Shown: positions 18,009 to 26,444, numbered from the stretch's first letter. The stretch is DNA of 27,262 nt from CAZWBR01 sp964404205 (GCA_964404205.1 CAYOJD010000032.1:1-27262), one strand, 5' to 3'. Numbers and translations are program-made. The notes: generated by a model not told the origin, from the letters alone.

Positions 18009-18039
18009 TTCTGAAAAGATGTTTGCCCCCCAAAAGCAA

Positions 18040-18065
18040 AAAAGCCCTCCGTCAGGAGAGCTTTT
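18040..18065 (-). terminator. Terminator of pgk
   Basis: Arms 18040-18050 and 18055-18065 pair with a 4-nt loop. Read on the minus strand the stem ends in a run of T. It lies 35 nt past the pgk stop and faces the operon terminator, so the two convergent units are separately closed. Confidence 0.75.
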
Positions 18066-18100
18066 CTATAGGATTGCATTTCCCTGAAAGGAAACGTTTA

Positions 18101-19294
18101 TTATTCCCCACGTACGGCAGCAATACCGGGAAGGATTTTACCTTCGAGTGTTTCCAGCATAGCCCCACCTGCGGTTGAGATGTACGAAACCTGTTCTGCG
18201 ATGCCAAATTTGTTAACTGCAGCTACCGAGTCGCCACCACCTACAAGGGTGAAGGCTCCATTTTTGGTTGCTTCAACAATTGCGTCGCCAATGGCCTTGG
18301 TCCCGGCTGCAAAAGCTTCCATTTCGAATACGCCAGCAGGACCATTCCAAAGAACCGTTTTTGATTGGCTGATAACTTCCTTGAATTTGGCAATGGTTTC
18401 AGGACCAACATCAAGACCCATCCAGCCATCTTTGATATTGTCGGCACGGCAAATTTCGGTGTTGGCATCGTTGGCAAACTTATCGGCAGCCACACAGTCG
18501 GTAGCGATTACCAGGTTTACACCTTTTGCTTTGGCCTGTTCAACAATGCTTTTAGCCAGTTCGAGATAATCGTCCTCGCAAAGCGATGACCCAATATTAC
18601 CGCCCATTGCTTTCACGAAAGTGAAAATCATACCGCCACCAATAATCAGGTTGTCAACTTTGCCCAACATGTTTTCAATAATGGTAATCTTGGTCGATAC
18701 TTTGGCACCACCCATAATGGCCGTCAACGGACGAACAGGGTTGGAAACCACTTTATCAAGGCTTTCTACTTCGCTTTCAACCAAATAACCAAACATTTTG
18801 TCGTTCGGGAAGAATTTGGCCATCACAGCTGTCGAAGCATGGGCACGGTGTGCTGTACCGAATGCATCGTTGATCCAGCAGTCGCCCAGTTCGGCCAACT
18901 GACCGGCAAAAGTTTCATCTCCTTTTTCTTCTTCTTTGTGGAATCGAAGGTTTTCAAGCAGCAAAACTTCACCCGGTTTCAGGGCAGCAGCAATGGCTTT
19001 AACCTCGGCACCAACACAATCGGGAGCCAGTTTCACCTCGCAACCCAACAGTTCTGCCAGGTGTTTGTGTAGATGTTTCATCGAATATTTATCTTCCGGA
19101 CCGTTTTTCGGACGGCCGAAATGCGACATGATAATGGGCGAACCACCCTTTTCAATTACTTTTTTGATAGTAGGTACTGCCGCGCTCATGCGGGTATCGT
19201 CAGTGATTTCGAAGTTGTCGTTCAGCGGGACATTGAAGTCAACCCTGATTAAGGCTTTTTTGCCTGAAAAGTCATAATTTTCAATTGTCTGCAT
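18101..19294 (-). CDS. pgk: Phosphoglycerate kinase
   Basis: 397 aa, the normal length. It catalyses the reversible ATP-forming transfer from 1,3-bisphosphoglycerate to ADP in glycolysis. Hallmarks visible: N-terminal ALIRVDFNVPL, the SHFGRPK loop, LLLENLRFHKEEE, INDAFGTAHRAHAS, PLTAIMGGAKVSTKI, the hinge region WNGPAGVFE and the nucleotide loop GGGDSVAAVNKFG. All expected substrate-binding segments are intact. It is the only minus-strand gene in the window, transcribed alone towards the GH31 operon and divergent from holB. Confidence 0.97.
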   Translation of the reverse strand: MQTIENYDFSGKKALIRVDFNVPLNDNFEITDDTRMSAAVPTIKKVIEKGGSPIIMSHFGRPKNGPEDKYSMKHLHKHLAELLGCEVKLAPDCVGAEVKAIAAALKPGEVLLLENLRFHKEEEKGDETFAGQLAELGDCWINDAFGTAHRAHASTAVMAKFFPNDKMFGYLVESEVESLDKVVSNPVRPLTAIMGGAKVSTKITIIENMLGKVDNLIIGGGMIFTFVKAMGGNIGSSLCEDDYLELAKSIVEQAKAKGVNLVIATDCVAADKFANDANTEICRADNIKDGWMGLDVGPETIAKFKEVISQSKTVLWNGPAGVFEMEAFAAGTKAIGDAIVEATKNGAFTLVGGGDSVAAVNKFGIAEQVSYISTAGGAMLETLEGKILPGIAAVRGE

Positions 19295-19322
19295 TTGTTC
19301 TCGGTATTTTTAAATGACTTCC

Positions 19323-19330
19323 CAAAGATA
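19323..19330 (-). promoter_or_regulatory. Candidate pgk promoter -7 element (TATCTTTG on the minus strand)
   Basis: Exact TAnnTTTG match, 28 nt before the pgk start codon, giving a short leader. No clear TTTG lies 19-21 nt further upstream. Confidence 0.4.
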
Positions 19331-19427
19331 GCTAAAATGTGTTTTATAACAGTAATGTCCGGCCTCAAATTTTTAGCGAGCTTCGCGATGGGTTAATGTT
19401 CGGGGCTTTTGGTCTGAACAATTTTTT

Positions 19428-19435
19428 TACTTTTG
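19428..19435 (+). promoter_or_regulatory. Candidate holB promoter -7 element (TACTTTTG)
   Basis: Exact TAnnTTTG match 31 nt before the holB start. TTTG at 19408-19411 is only 16 nt away, shorter than the usual 19-21. Confidence 0.38.
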
Positions 19436-19466
19436 AAGGTCGAAAAAATAGTGAAACAGATTTGCC

Positions 19467-20597
19467 ATGCAGTTTAAAGAGGTTATAGGCCAGCAAGCCA
19501 CCAAAAAGAGGCTTATTCAATCGGTAAAAGAGGATCGAATCCCTCATGCCCAGTTGTTGGCCGGACCGTCAGGAAACGGAAAACTGGCCCTTGCGTTGGC
19601 TTTTGCCCAATATATCAACTGTCATCAGCGAACCGACGACGACTCGTGCGGGGTTTGTCCCTCGTGCCGCAAATTTGCCAAACTGATTCATCCCGACCTC
19701 CATTTCACGGTGCCGGTTATCAAAAACGATAAGTTCAAAGAACCCACTACCGACGATTATATCGATCGCTGGCGAAAATATTTCAGCGAAAACCCTTATG
19801 CTCAGTACGAAAAGTGGATGAGTGCCACCGGTGAAAAGGAAAAACAGGGGATGATTTATGTGTTTGAAGCCAGTGCCCTGCTGCGAAAACTAAGCAAAAA
19901 AGCTTACGAAGCCGACTATAAGATAACCATTATCTGGCTACCTGAACTGATGAACGACCAATGCGCCAACAAAATACTGAAACTGCTCGAAGAGCCGCCC
20001 TCCAATACGGTTTTTCTGATGGTGTCGGAAGCCGAAGAGCAACTGCTCTCAACCATTCGTTCGAGGTGCCAGATGATTCGCATCCCGAAGATTTCGGACG
20101 ACGACCTGGAAGCGGCGTTGGTAAACCATCCGTTGCTGGGCGATTCGAACCCATCGGTGGTGGCACGGCTGGCCCGCGGAAACTATCTTTCGGCGTTGGA
20201 ACTGATGCAGGAGGATGATAGCCGCACGTTTAATCACGAACAGTTTTCGAGGCTGATGCGCTCGGGCTACAAACCAGCCCTCGACGATCTGATTGACTGG
20301 GCCGACGAGATGGGCGGATTGGGAAGCAGGGTTAGGCAACTTGCCTTTCTGGATTACTGCAACGGTTACCTGCGCGAAAACTTTCTGTTGAACCTGAAAG
20401 AGCCCGACCTGATTTACATGGACGAAGCCCAGAGTGCTTTTTCTCAACGTTTTGCCCCGTTTATCAAAGAAAACAACGTGATGTACCTCTATGCCGAATT
20501 CGATAATGCCTACCGCGATATTGCCTCGAACGGCAACGGAAAACTGGTTTTTCTCGATTTGGCCATCAAAGTGTCAAAACTGATTCGCGTACAGTGA
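19467..20597 (+). CDS. holB: DNA polymerase III subunit delta' (clamp loader)
   Basis: 376 aa AAA+ clamp-loader subunit. P-loop GPSGNGKL (33-40) has Leu where active ATPases have Ser/Thr; delta' subunits often do not hydrolyse ATP. A zinc module is formed by Cys52, Cys61, Cys64 and Cys67. The LPELMNDQCANKILKLLEEPP segment and the SRC motif in STIRSRCQMIRIP identify the DnaX/HolB family. The C-terminal part is helical. It loads the beta clamp together with DnaX and delta. It is divergent from pgk and separated from ricT by about 200 nt holding its own promoter candidate. Confidence 0.9.
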   Translation: MQFKEVIGQQATKKRLIQSVKEDRIPHAQLLAGPSGNGKLALALAFAQYINCHQRTDDDSCGVCPSCRKFAKLIHPDLHFTVPVIKNDKFKEPTTDDYIDRWRKYFSENPYAQYEKWMSATGEKEKQGMIYVFEASALLRKLSKKAYEADYKITIIWLPELMNDQCANKILKLLEEPPSNTVFLMVSEAEEQLLSTIRSRCQMIRIPKISDDDLEAALVNHPLLGDSNPSVVARLARGNYLSALELMQEDDSRTFNHEQFSRLMRSGYKPALDDLIDWADEMGGLGSRVRQLAFLDYCNGYLRENFLLNLKEPDLIYMDEAQSAFSQRFAPFIKENNVMYLYAEFDNAYRDIASNGNGKLVFLDLAIKVSKLIRVQ

Positions 20598-20721
20598 GGA
20601 ACGTAAATAATCGAAGCAACCTACAATAAACAGCATCAACCCTTAGCAGCTCACCGGCAACTGCAAACTGCCCACTATTCCCTTCCTTATTTTTTCATCA
20701 AAATAGTTCGGCGAAAAAAAC

Positions 20722-20729
20722 TATTTTTG
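20722..20729 (+). promoter_or_regulatory. Candidate promoter -7 element (TATTTTTG) before ricT
   Basis: TAnnTTTG match with a leader of about 65 nt to the ATG at 20801. No good -33 TTTG is visible. Nothing else is recognised in the 203 nt between holB and ricT. Confidence 0.35.
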
Positions 20730-20800
20730 TAAAATTGGTAGAGTCAATTCGCTGCCGGTTTTAATAGATCAGGCAGTTTAAATATATACAAGTCAACAAT

Positions 20801-21952
20801 ATGAGTTCCAATCAGAAACTTGCACGCGGATGCCCGAGTAGCCCGAAAGGTGGCAGTTGTGCCAAACTCGATGTCTACAACTGGCTTCACGATGTTCAAA
20901 ATACCATCAATCCGGATCAGATAGTCGAAGTCCGGTTCAAAAATACCCGAAAAGATTACTACAGAAATGTCAATGGGTTAGAGTTGAAACCCGGCGATAT
21001 GGTGGCTGTCGAAGCCAGTCCGGGCCACGATATCGGCATGGTATCGCTGGTGGGCGATTTGGTGTTGAAACAGCTGAAGCGCCACAAAGCCACTTATATC
21101 GATGGCGATTTTCGTAAAATATACCGTATTGCCAAGGCTGTCGATTTGCAAAAGTGGGAAGAGGCCATTCAGCTCGAACACGAAACCATGCTGAAAGCCC
21201 GCAGGATTGCTGAAGATCTCCGGCTGAACATGAAAATTGGGGATGTAGAGTTTCAAGGCGATAAAACCAAAGCCATCTTCTACTACATTGCCGACGAACG
21301 TGTCGATTTCCGTCAGTTGATTAAAGTTTATGCCGAAACGTTCCGTATCCGTATCGAAATGCGCCAGATTGGTGCCCGTCAGGAAGCCGGGCGGATTGGT
21401 GGGATTGGGCCTTGCGGCAGGGAGCTTTGTTGCAGTTCATGGATTTCAAATTTTGTATCGGTAACCACCAATGCGGCACGTTATCAGGAGATTTCGCTGA
21501 ACCCGCAAAAGCTGGCCGGCCAGTGCAGCAAACTGAAATGCTGTCTGAACTACGAACTGGATGCCTATATCGATGCACAGAAAAATTTCCCGCCCACCAA
21601 TGTCCCAATCGAAACCGAGAAAGGAGACTACAATTACCTGAAAGCCGATATTTTCAAAGGCATTTACTGGTACGTCCCATCTGGGAATGTTCCCGGCGGT
21701 ATGGTGGGTGTTTCGGTCGATAAGGTGCGCGATATCATTAAAATCAATCGTAGCGGACGCCGCATTGCCCAGTTGACCGGCGAAACGGTTGCCGTTCCCG
21801 AAAAGGAAAACGAAGGTTACCACAATGCCGTTGGGCAGGATAGCATCGACCGTTTCGACAAAGCATCGAAAGGACGGCGTAAGAAACGTCACAAACCGGT
21901 ACTGAACCGGAGACCCCGTCCCGAAAACAACGAAAATCCACAGGAGCAATGA
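20801..21952 (+). CDS. ricT: PSP1-domain Fe-S protein RicT (YaaT family)
   Basis: 383 aa. The PSP1 domain (about 100-190) is followed by the cysteine cluster of RicT: PCGRELCC (Cys205, Cys210, Cys211) and QCSKLKCC (Cys242, Cys247, Cys248). In Bacillus, RicT works with RicA and RicF in an Fe-S complex that affects RNase Y; in Bacteroidota the gene is conserved but its role is not established. The C-terminus from about 350 is basic and probably disordered. Its stop overlaps gldH (ATGA at 21949-21952), so the two are coupled. Confidence 0.88.
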   Translation: MSSNQKLARGCPSSPKGGSCAKLDVYNWLHDVQNTINPDQIVEVRFKNTRKDYYRNVNGLELKPGDMVAVEASPGHDIGMVSLVGDLVLKQLKRHKATYIDGDFRKIYRIAKAVDLQKWEEAIQLEHETMLKARRIAEDLRLNMKIGDVEFQGDKTKAIFYYIADERVDFRQLIKVYAETFRIRIEMRQIGARQEAGRIGGIGPCGRELCCSSWISNFVSVTTNAARYQEISLNPQKLAGQCSKLKCCLNYELDAYIDAQKNFPPTNVPIETEKGDYNYLKADIFKGIYWYVPSGNVPGGMVGVSVDKVRDIIKINRSGRRIAQLTGETVAVPEKENEGYHNAVGQDSIDRFDKASKGRRKKRHKPVLNRRPRPENNENPQEQ

Positions 21953-22434
21953 TTTCACGGAAGAGTATCATTTCAATTGGTGCCATACTGGCTTTGTTTT
22001 TAGTCGCCGGTTCGTGTAAAAAAAATATTGTTTACCAGAGTTATCAGCATATCAACCATTCCGATTGGCAGCAGGATTCTGTCTTGAAATTTTATCTCGA
22101 TATTCCTGATTCGACCAAGATTTACAATCTTTCGCTCAACGTGCGCAATGAAGGGCAGTATGCTTTCAGTAACCTCTGGCTTTTTGTCAAGATTATTCCG
22201 CCCAAAGGCGAAATCTTTGCCGATACAGTGGAATTAACATTGGCCGAACCTTCGGGCAAATGGCTGGGAAGCGGGTTGGGCGATTTGTACGACCGAAAAT
22301 ATCCTTACCGTCAGGCCATCTTTTTCCCAATGCCAGGCTTCTATACCATTGAAGTACAGCACGGGATGCGCAGCGAGACCGGAATCCTGAAGGGAATACA
22401 GGATATGGGCGTAACGCTCGAACGAGCCAATTAA
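21949..22434 (+). CDS. gldH: Gliding-motility lipoprotein GldH
   Basis: 161 aa lipoprotein: hydrophobic signal 7-21 and lipobox AGSC with Cys23. The body matches GldH: YQSYQHINHSDW near the N-terminus, LNVRNEGQYAFSNLWLF in the middle, and FFPMPGFYTIEVQHGMR followed by GILKGIQDMGVTLE at the end. GldH is needed for gliding in Flavobacterium, where Gld proteins are tied to the type IX secretion system; in non-gliding relatives it is kept, probably for an envelope role. It starts inside the ricT stop codon and trmB follows after 19 nt. Confidence 0.9.
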   Translation: MISRKSIISIGAILALFLVAGSCKKNIVYQSYQHINHSDWQQDSVLKFYLDIPDSTKIYNLSLNVRNEGQYAFSNLWLFVKIIPPKGEIFADTVELTLAEPSGKWLGSGLGDLYDRKYPYRQAIFFPMPGFYTIEVQHGMRSETGILKGIQDMGVTLERAN

Positions 22435-22453
22435 TCAGAAGTGTAGTATTGTT

Positions 22454-23221
22454 ATGGGAAAGAATAAGCTGGCGAAATTCGCTGAGATGAAAACTTTCGA
22501 TCACGTGGTTCAGGTACCCTTTGGTCAACTAACCGAAAATCGCTTCGAACTGAAAGGGAAATGGGGTGAACTTTTTTTCGGAAACGCAAATCCGATTGTA
22601 CTGGAACTGGGCTGTGGCAAAGGGGAATATACAGTTGGGTTGGCGAAACGATTTCCGGATAAAAACTTTATCGGCATCGACATCAAAGGGGCAAGAATAT
22701 GGAGTGGTGCCAAAGAGGCCAATCAGCTGGGACTGCAAAATGCAGCCTTTCTGCGGACCAATATCGAACTGCTCTCCTCTTTTTTCGACGAGGGTGAAGT
22801 ATCCGAAATCTGGATCACGTTTCCCGATCCGCAGATGAAGAAAACACGCAAACGGTTGACGGCAACCAATTTTATGGTACAATATTGCCGTTTCCTAAAA
22901 CCCGATGGGTTGATTCATTTGAAGTGCGACAGCAATTTTCTTTTCACCTATACCCGCGAAATGGTGAGCATAAACCACTTTGAAGTGCTGGCCGAAACGG
23001 ACAATCTTTATCATTCCGGTCTGGCCGACGAGATACTGGCCATCCGGACCTATTATGAACAACAGTGGCTCGACCGCGGCATCACAATAAAATACCTGAA
23101 ATTTATTCCGCATAGCGAAAATCTGGTCGAACCCGATATCGAAATTGAGCACGACAGCTATCGCAGTTTCGGACGCAACCAGCGTAGCCGGAATCAGGAG
23201 TTGATAAATGAGGACCAGTGA
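22454..23221 (+). CDS. trmB: tRNA (guanine-N7-)-methyltransferase
   Basis: 255 aa. Methylates G46 in the tRNA variable loop using SAM. The SAM-binding motif is VLELGCGKGEYTVGLAKRFP (49-68), followed by FIGIDIKGARIW and the catalytic-site motif ITFPDPQMKKTRKRL. The last 20 residues are polar and specific to this lineage. It lies 19 nt after gldH and 44 nt before the alkyltransferase-like gene, so a ricT-gldH-trmB-atl transcript is likely. Confidence 0.93.
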   Translation: MGKNKLAKFAEMKTFDHVVQVPFGQLTENRFELKGKWGELFFGNANPIVLELGCGKGEYTVGLAKRFPDKNFIGIDIKGARIWSGAKEANQLGLQNAAFLRTNIELLSSFFDEGEVSEIWITFPDPQMKKTRKRLTATNFMVQYCRFLKPDGLIHLKCDSNFLFTYTREMVSINHFEVLAETDNLYHSGLADEILAIRTYYEQQWLDRGITIKYLKFIPHSENLVEPDIEIEHDSYRSFGRNQRSRNQELINEDQ

Positions 23222-23265
23222 ATTGTCGGTTGTTTTAAATGATTAAATGGTAAATCATCAACCTT

Positions 23266-23589
23266 ATGTCCGATTTCTACCAAAGGGTGTACGAAGTGGT
23301 GCGGCTGATACCGCCCGGAAGGGTGACCAGCTATGGTGCCATAGCGCGCTATCTGGGCACAGGCCGCTCGTCGAGAATGGTGGGATGGGCCATGAACCTG
23401 TCGCATCACCAGCCTGAATATGTGCCGGCCCACAGGGTGGTGAACCGTAACGGATTGCTTACCGGTAAAATACATTTCACACCGCCGTCAGCCATGCAGG
23501 AGCTGTTGGAAAACGAAGGGATAACAGTGACCGATGATCAGATTGTCAATTTCAACCAATATTTCTGGAACCCGATGGACGAGTTGTAA
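23266..23589 (+). CDS. Alkyltransferase-like protein (ATL, MGMT family without the active cysteine)
   Basis: 107 aa. It matches the DNA-binding domain of O6-alkylguanine alkyltransferases: IPPGRVTSYGAIARYLG (recognition helix region, Tyr23), RSSRMVGWAM (arginine finger, probably Arg37) and the active-site loop VPAHRVVNRNG. The loop is PAHR where methyltransferases have PCHR, so the acceptor Cys is Ala55. ATL proteins of this kind bind O6-alkylguanine, flip it and signal to nucleotide excision repair without removing the alkyl group. The length is normal for the family, with a complete C-terminus. Confidence 0.9.
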   Translation: MSDFYQRVYEVVRLIPPGRVTSYGAIARYLGTGRSSRMVGWAMNLSHHQPEYVPAHRVVNRNGLLTGKIHFTPPSAMQELLENEGITVTDDQIVNFNQYFWNPMDEL

Positions 23590-23696
23590 ATGAAAAACAG
23601 ATTGCCTTGATTGACCATCAATGACCTTTGGCAACATTTTTCTTTCCTTGCCGAACCAACCCTGAGCGAATTACGTTAAAGAATAAAAAACAAGAT

Positions 23697-24788
23697 ATGG
23701 CAATAATACCTAAAACAATTACCGATATTCTCCGGAACGTTAAGTTTCCGGGTACCGAAGAGAATGTGGTAGCCCTCGATATGGTGCAGGAGATTCGCAT
23801 CGCCGGCCGGAAAATTAGTTTTACACTCGTTTTTCAACGCGACAATGAGCCTGAGATACAGCAAATATCGCAGGCCTGCGCACAGGAAATTGAGGCCCGG
23901 TTGGGCGACGAATACGATATTACCATCACCCCCAAGAGCATTCACCGGATGAAAGCCCCGGTGTTGCCTGAAGTAAAAAATATCATCGCTATAGCCTCAG
24001 GCAAAGGTGGAGTGGGGAAATCGACAGTAGCGGTTAACCTTGCTGTAGCACTGGCCAAGAGTGGGGCAAAGGTAGGTCTCATCGATGCCGATATCTTTGG
24101 CCCGTCCATTCCCAAAATGTTTGGCGAAGAAGGGGCGCAACCCTGGTTCGATAAGATCGATGGACGCGATATGATTGTTCCCGTCGAAAAGTATGGGGTA
24201 AAAACCTTGTCTATCGGTTTCTTTGTAAAACAGGATGATGCCCTGATATGGCGTGGTCCCGTGGCTTCGAATGCACTGAAACAACTGATTGTTGAAGGTT
24301 TGTGGGGCGAACTCGATTATATGCTAATTGACCTTCCGCCCGGAACCAGCGATATTCACCTTACCTTGGTTCAAACCGTTCCGGTTACCGCTTCGGTTAT
24401 TGTAACCACCCCACAGGATGTTGCCCTTGCCGATGTCGTGAAAGGGGTATCGATGTTCCGCAGCAAATCGGTCGATGTGCCCGTACTCGGGATTGTAGAG
24501 AATATGTCGTGGTTTACGCCTGCCGAATTGCCTGAGAATAAATATTATATTTTCGGAAAAGATGGAGGCAAACGGTTGGCCGAGAAACTGGAAATCCCCC
24601 TTTTGGGACAAATCCCGCTCGTGATGGGCATCCGCGAAGGCGGCGATAACGGTATCCCGGCAGCCTGGAACGGAAACAGCGCCTCGGGTGAAGCCTTTGC
24701 CCAGTTGGCCAACAATGTGGTGAACCGATTGGAGTTAAGAAATAAGTTCTATAAACCTACCGAGATTGTCAAAACCTCGAGAAAGTAG
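23697..24788 (+). CDS. Mrp/ApbC-type Fe-S cluster carrier ATPase
   Basis: 363 aa from the ATG at 23697. A longer TTG-start version from 23628 adds 23 residues of low-complexity sequence that no Mrp protein has, so the ATG is preferred. Residues 3-78 are a MIP18/DUF59-like domain. The deviant Walker A SGKGGVGKST occupies 101-110, followed by LIDADIFGPSIPKMFG and LIDLPPGTSDIHLTL. In most Mrp proteins a CPxC pair that bridges an Fe-S cluster follows ENM; here the sequence is ENMSWFTPAELPENKYY with no cysteine. I think this is common in Bacteroidota homologues, but it means cluster binding must differ from the textbook model. The role is cytoplasmic Fe-S cluster transfer. Confidence 0.9.
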   Translation: MAIIPKTITDILRNVKFPGTEENVVALDMVQEIRIAGRKISFTLVFQRDNEPEIQQISQACAQEIEARLGDEYDITITPKSIHRMKAPVLPEVKNIIAIASGKGGVGKSTVAVNLAVALAKSGAKVGLIDADIFGPSIPKMFGEEGAQPWFDKIDGRDMIVPVEKYGVKTLSIGFFVKQDDALIWRGPVASNALKQLIVEGLWGELDYMLIDLPPGTSDIHLTLVQTVPVTASVIVTTPQDVALADVVKGVSMFRSKSVDVPVLGIVENMSWFTPAELPENKYYIFGKDGGKRLAEKLEIPLLGQIPLVMGIREGGDNGIPAAWNGNSASGEAFAQLANNVVNRLELRNKFYKPTEIVKTSRK

Positions 24789-24872
24789 CGAAAGGGCAAC
24801 AAGGAAACAGTGGAAAAGTTGAACAGTGGAATTTGTATTCGCCTTTTCGCTTCTTCGATAAGAATATAAATC

Positions 24873-25511
24873 ATGGTCAATCAACGTCAGGCAGAAGGAT
24901 ATATCAAGTTTCAATGTACCCGCGAGGTGGCTGAGCCTAACATTGATGCAGCATGGCTCGACGAACTAAACCGTTGCCGGAGCGAACTGATGCACCTGAG
25001 AATGATTGGTATCTATCCATCGGGTGTCGGCTTTGGAAATATCTCCTTCAGAATTACAGGCGAAGATGAATTTATGATTTCAGGCTCGGCTACTGGTGCA
25101 TTATCGCTGTTAGACGGCTCGACAATTGCCCGTGTCACCCGTTGCGATATCTCTCAAAACAAAGTTTGGTGCCGTGGATTCATCGATGCCTCTTCCGAGT
25201 CGATGAGCCATGCAGCGGTTTACCGCCATCACGCCTCAATTGGGGCAGTGGTGCATATCCATCATGCCCAACTTTGGGAACGTTTATTAGATAAGTTGCC
25301 TGCCACCTCGAAAGCTGTGCCTTATGGTACGCCGGCCATGTCAGGCGAGATTGCCCGTCTGTTGGTGCAATACCAGTTACAGGAGCGCGGCCTGTTGGTG
25401 ATGGGAGGGCACGAGGAGGGGTTAATTGCTTTTGCCCCGACGCTGGGTGAAGCAACTCAACTTTTTACCGATATTTACTACCGTCAAAACTTGATGACAC
25501 AACAACCATGA
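24873..25511 (+). CDS. Class II aldolase/adducin-family protein
   Basis: 212 aa metal-dependent aldolase fold. Visible residues: FGNISFR near the N-terminus, the DASSESMSHAAVYR motif with Glu109 at the catalytic acid position, zinc ligands His128 and His130 in VHIHHAQLW, and His180 in GGHEEG. Members cleave sugar phosphates (fuculose- or ribulose-phosphate type) or dehydrate methylthioribulose-1-phosphate (MtnB). The 4-nt overlap with the MTA phosphorylase gene points to methylthio-sugar metabolism, either as an MtnB-like dehydratase or as an aldolase of the DHAP-shunt type. The sequence alone does not decide. An isomerase (MtnA) is not in the window. Confidence 0.85.
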   Translation: MVNQRQAEGYIKFQCTREVAEPNIDAAWLDELNRCRSELMHLRMIGIYPSGVGFGNISFRITGEDEFMISGSATGALSLLDGSTIARVTRCDISQNKVWCRGFIDASSESMSHAAVYRHHASIGAVVHIHHAQLWERLLDKLPATSKAVPYGTPAMSGEIARLLVQYQLQERGLLVMGGHEEGLIAFAPTLGEATQLFTDIYYRQNLMTQQP

Positions 25512-26254
25512 AACGAATAGCCATTATTGGAGGTTCCGGGTTAGAAGACCCTGATATTTTGAAGAATGCCGAAAGTGTCGATGTCGAGACCCCATACGGG
25601 CAACCCAGCTCCGACTTCCTCTGCGGAAAGATTGGGACCGTCGATGTAGCCATCCTGTCGCGTCACGGGCGCGATCACTCCATCCCGCCCAGCCAAATCA
25701 ACAACAGGGCCAATATATGGGCTATCCGTGAAATCGGTTGTACCCATATTCTGGCTACTACTGCCTGTGGAAGCCTGCGCGAGGAGATTGGCCGGGGCGA
25801 TATTGTGATACCCGACCAGTTTATCGATTTCACGCGCCACCGCAAAGTATCGTTTTTCGAAGAATTTTTGCACAACGATTTGAAACATACCCCAATGGCC
25901 GATCCGTTTCACCAATCGTTACGCGAAGTGCTGATCAAGGCAGGGCGCGACCTTCATCTTCCCGTACACCCCAAAGGTACAGTTATTACCATCGAAGGTC
26001 CCCGCTTTTCGACCCGTGCCGAATCGAAGATGTTCCAGCTTTGGGGAGCCGATATCATCAATATGAGCAGCGCGCCGGAATGTATCCTGGCCAACGAGTT
26101 GGGCATCCCATATGCGGCCGTAGCCATGGCTACCGACTACGATTGCTGGAAAGCCGATGAACAACCGGTTTCATGGGAGGAGATACTGGAAGTCTTCAGC
26201 CGAAATGTTCACAATGTCATCAATGTGCTGATTAAAGCCATCCCAAATATCTAA
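25508..26254 (+). CDS. mtnP: S-methyl-5'-thioadenosine phosphorylase family
   Basis: 248 aa. It phosphorolyses 5'-methylthioadenosine to adenine and 5-methylthioribose-1-phosphate; related enzymes act on inosine or guanosine. Motifs: phosphate loop IIGGSGL (6-12), SRHGRDHSIPP, TTACGSLREEIGRGDIVIPDQFIDFT, IEGPRFSTRAES, INMSSAPECILANELGI and ATDYDCW. The two aspartates of TDYDCW are the purine N7 contacts of adenine-preferring MTAP, which favours MTA over 6-oxopurines. It shares ATGA with the upstream aldolase stop. The tRNA promoter lies just past its stop. Confidence 0.9.
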   Translation: MKRIAIIGGSGLEDPDILKNAESVDVETPYGQPSSDFLCGKIGTVDVAILSRHGRDHSIPPSQINNRANIWAIREIGCTHILATTACGSLREEIGRGDIVIPDQFIDFTRHRKVSFFEEFLHNDLKHTPMADPFHQSLREVLIKAGRDLHLPVHPKGTVITIEGPRFSTRAESKMFQLWGADIINMSSAPECILANELGIPYAAVAMATDYDCWKADEQPVSWEEILEVFSRNVHNVINVLIKAIPNI

Positions 26255-26267
26255 AATCAAATAAAAA

Positions 26268-26299
26268 TTTGCGCATTCACCTAAATTTAACTAAAATTG
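26268..26299 (+). promoter_or_regulatory. Promoter of the tRNA gene
   Basis: TTTG at 26268-26271, a 20-nt spacer, then TAAAATTG at 26292-26299 (one mismatch to TAnnTTTG). The tRNA begins 28 nt further on. This is the best -33/-7 pair in the window. Confidence 0.55.
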
Positions 26300-26327
26300 C
26301 ACACCGAAATTCAAAATCGAATTTCCC

Positions 26328-26401
26328 GGGCCTATAGCTCAGTCGGTTAGAGCATCTGACTCATAATCAGGGGGTCGCAGGATCATGCCCTGCTGGGCCC
26401 A
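26328..26401 (+). tRNA. tRNA with CAT anticodon (elongator Met, or Ile2 if lysidine-modified)
   Basis: 74 nt, full cloverleaf. Acceptor arms 26328-26334 and 26394-26400 pair over 7 bp; D arm 26337-26340 with 26350-26353; anticodon stem 26355-26359 with 26367-26371; anticodon CAT at 26362-26364; T stem 26377-26381 with 26389-26393. The discriminator is A and the CCA end is not encoded. It lacks the initiator-type acceptor mismatch, so it is elongator tRNA-Met or tRNA-Ile2, which cannot be separated by eye. The T loop reads ATCATGC, so the usual T54 and A58 are missing, which is unusual. It is followed at once by a terminator and a GIY-YIG gene. Confidence 0.88.
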
Positions 26402-26444
26402 CAAAAAAAAAGCACTTGCCGTACAGCAGGTGCTTTTTCATTCT
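26352..26444 (+). repeat. Direct repeat copy 1: tRNA 3' part plus terminator
   Basis: The stretch from the end of the D arm of the tRNA through the terminator recurs at 26749-26867. Apart from two loop replacements, the copies match base for base as far as I can follow. Together they bracket the GIY-YIG gene. Confidence 0.85.
26407..26438 (+). terminator. Rho-independent terminator of the tRNA
   Basis: Arms 26407-26419 and 26426-26438 form a 13-bp stem (one G-U) with loop CGTACA, ending in five T. An identical copy lies at 26830-26861. Confidence 0.85.

Noticed and set aside
23266..23589. Active O6-methylguanine methyltransferase
   Set aside because: The acceptor cysteine is Ala55 (PAHR), so it cannot accept the alkyl group.
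23628..23696. TTG-initiated N-terminal extension of the Mrp gene
   Set aside because: The 23 extra residues do not resemble Mrp proteins and the ATG at 23697 begins exactly at the conserved domain.
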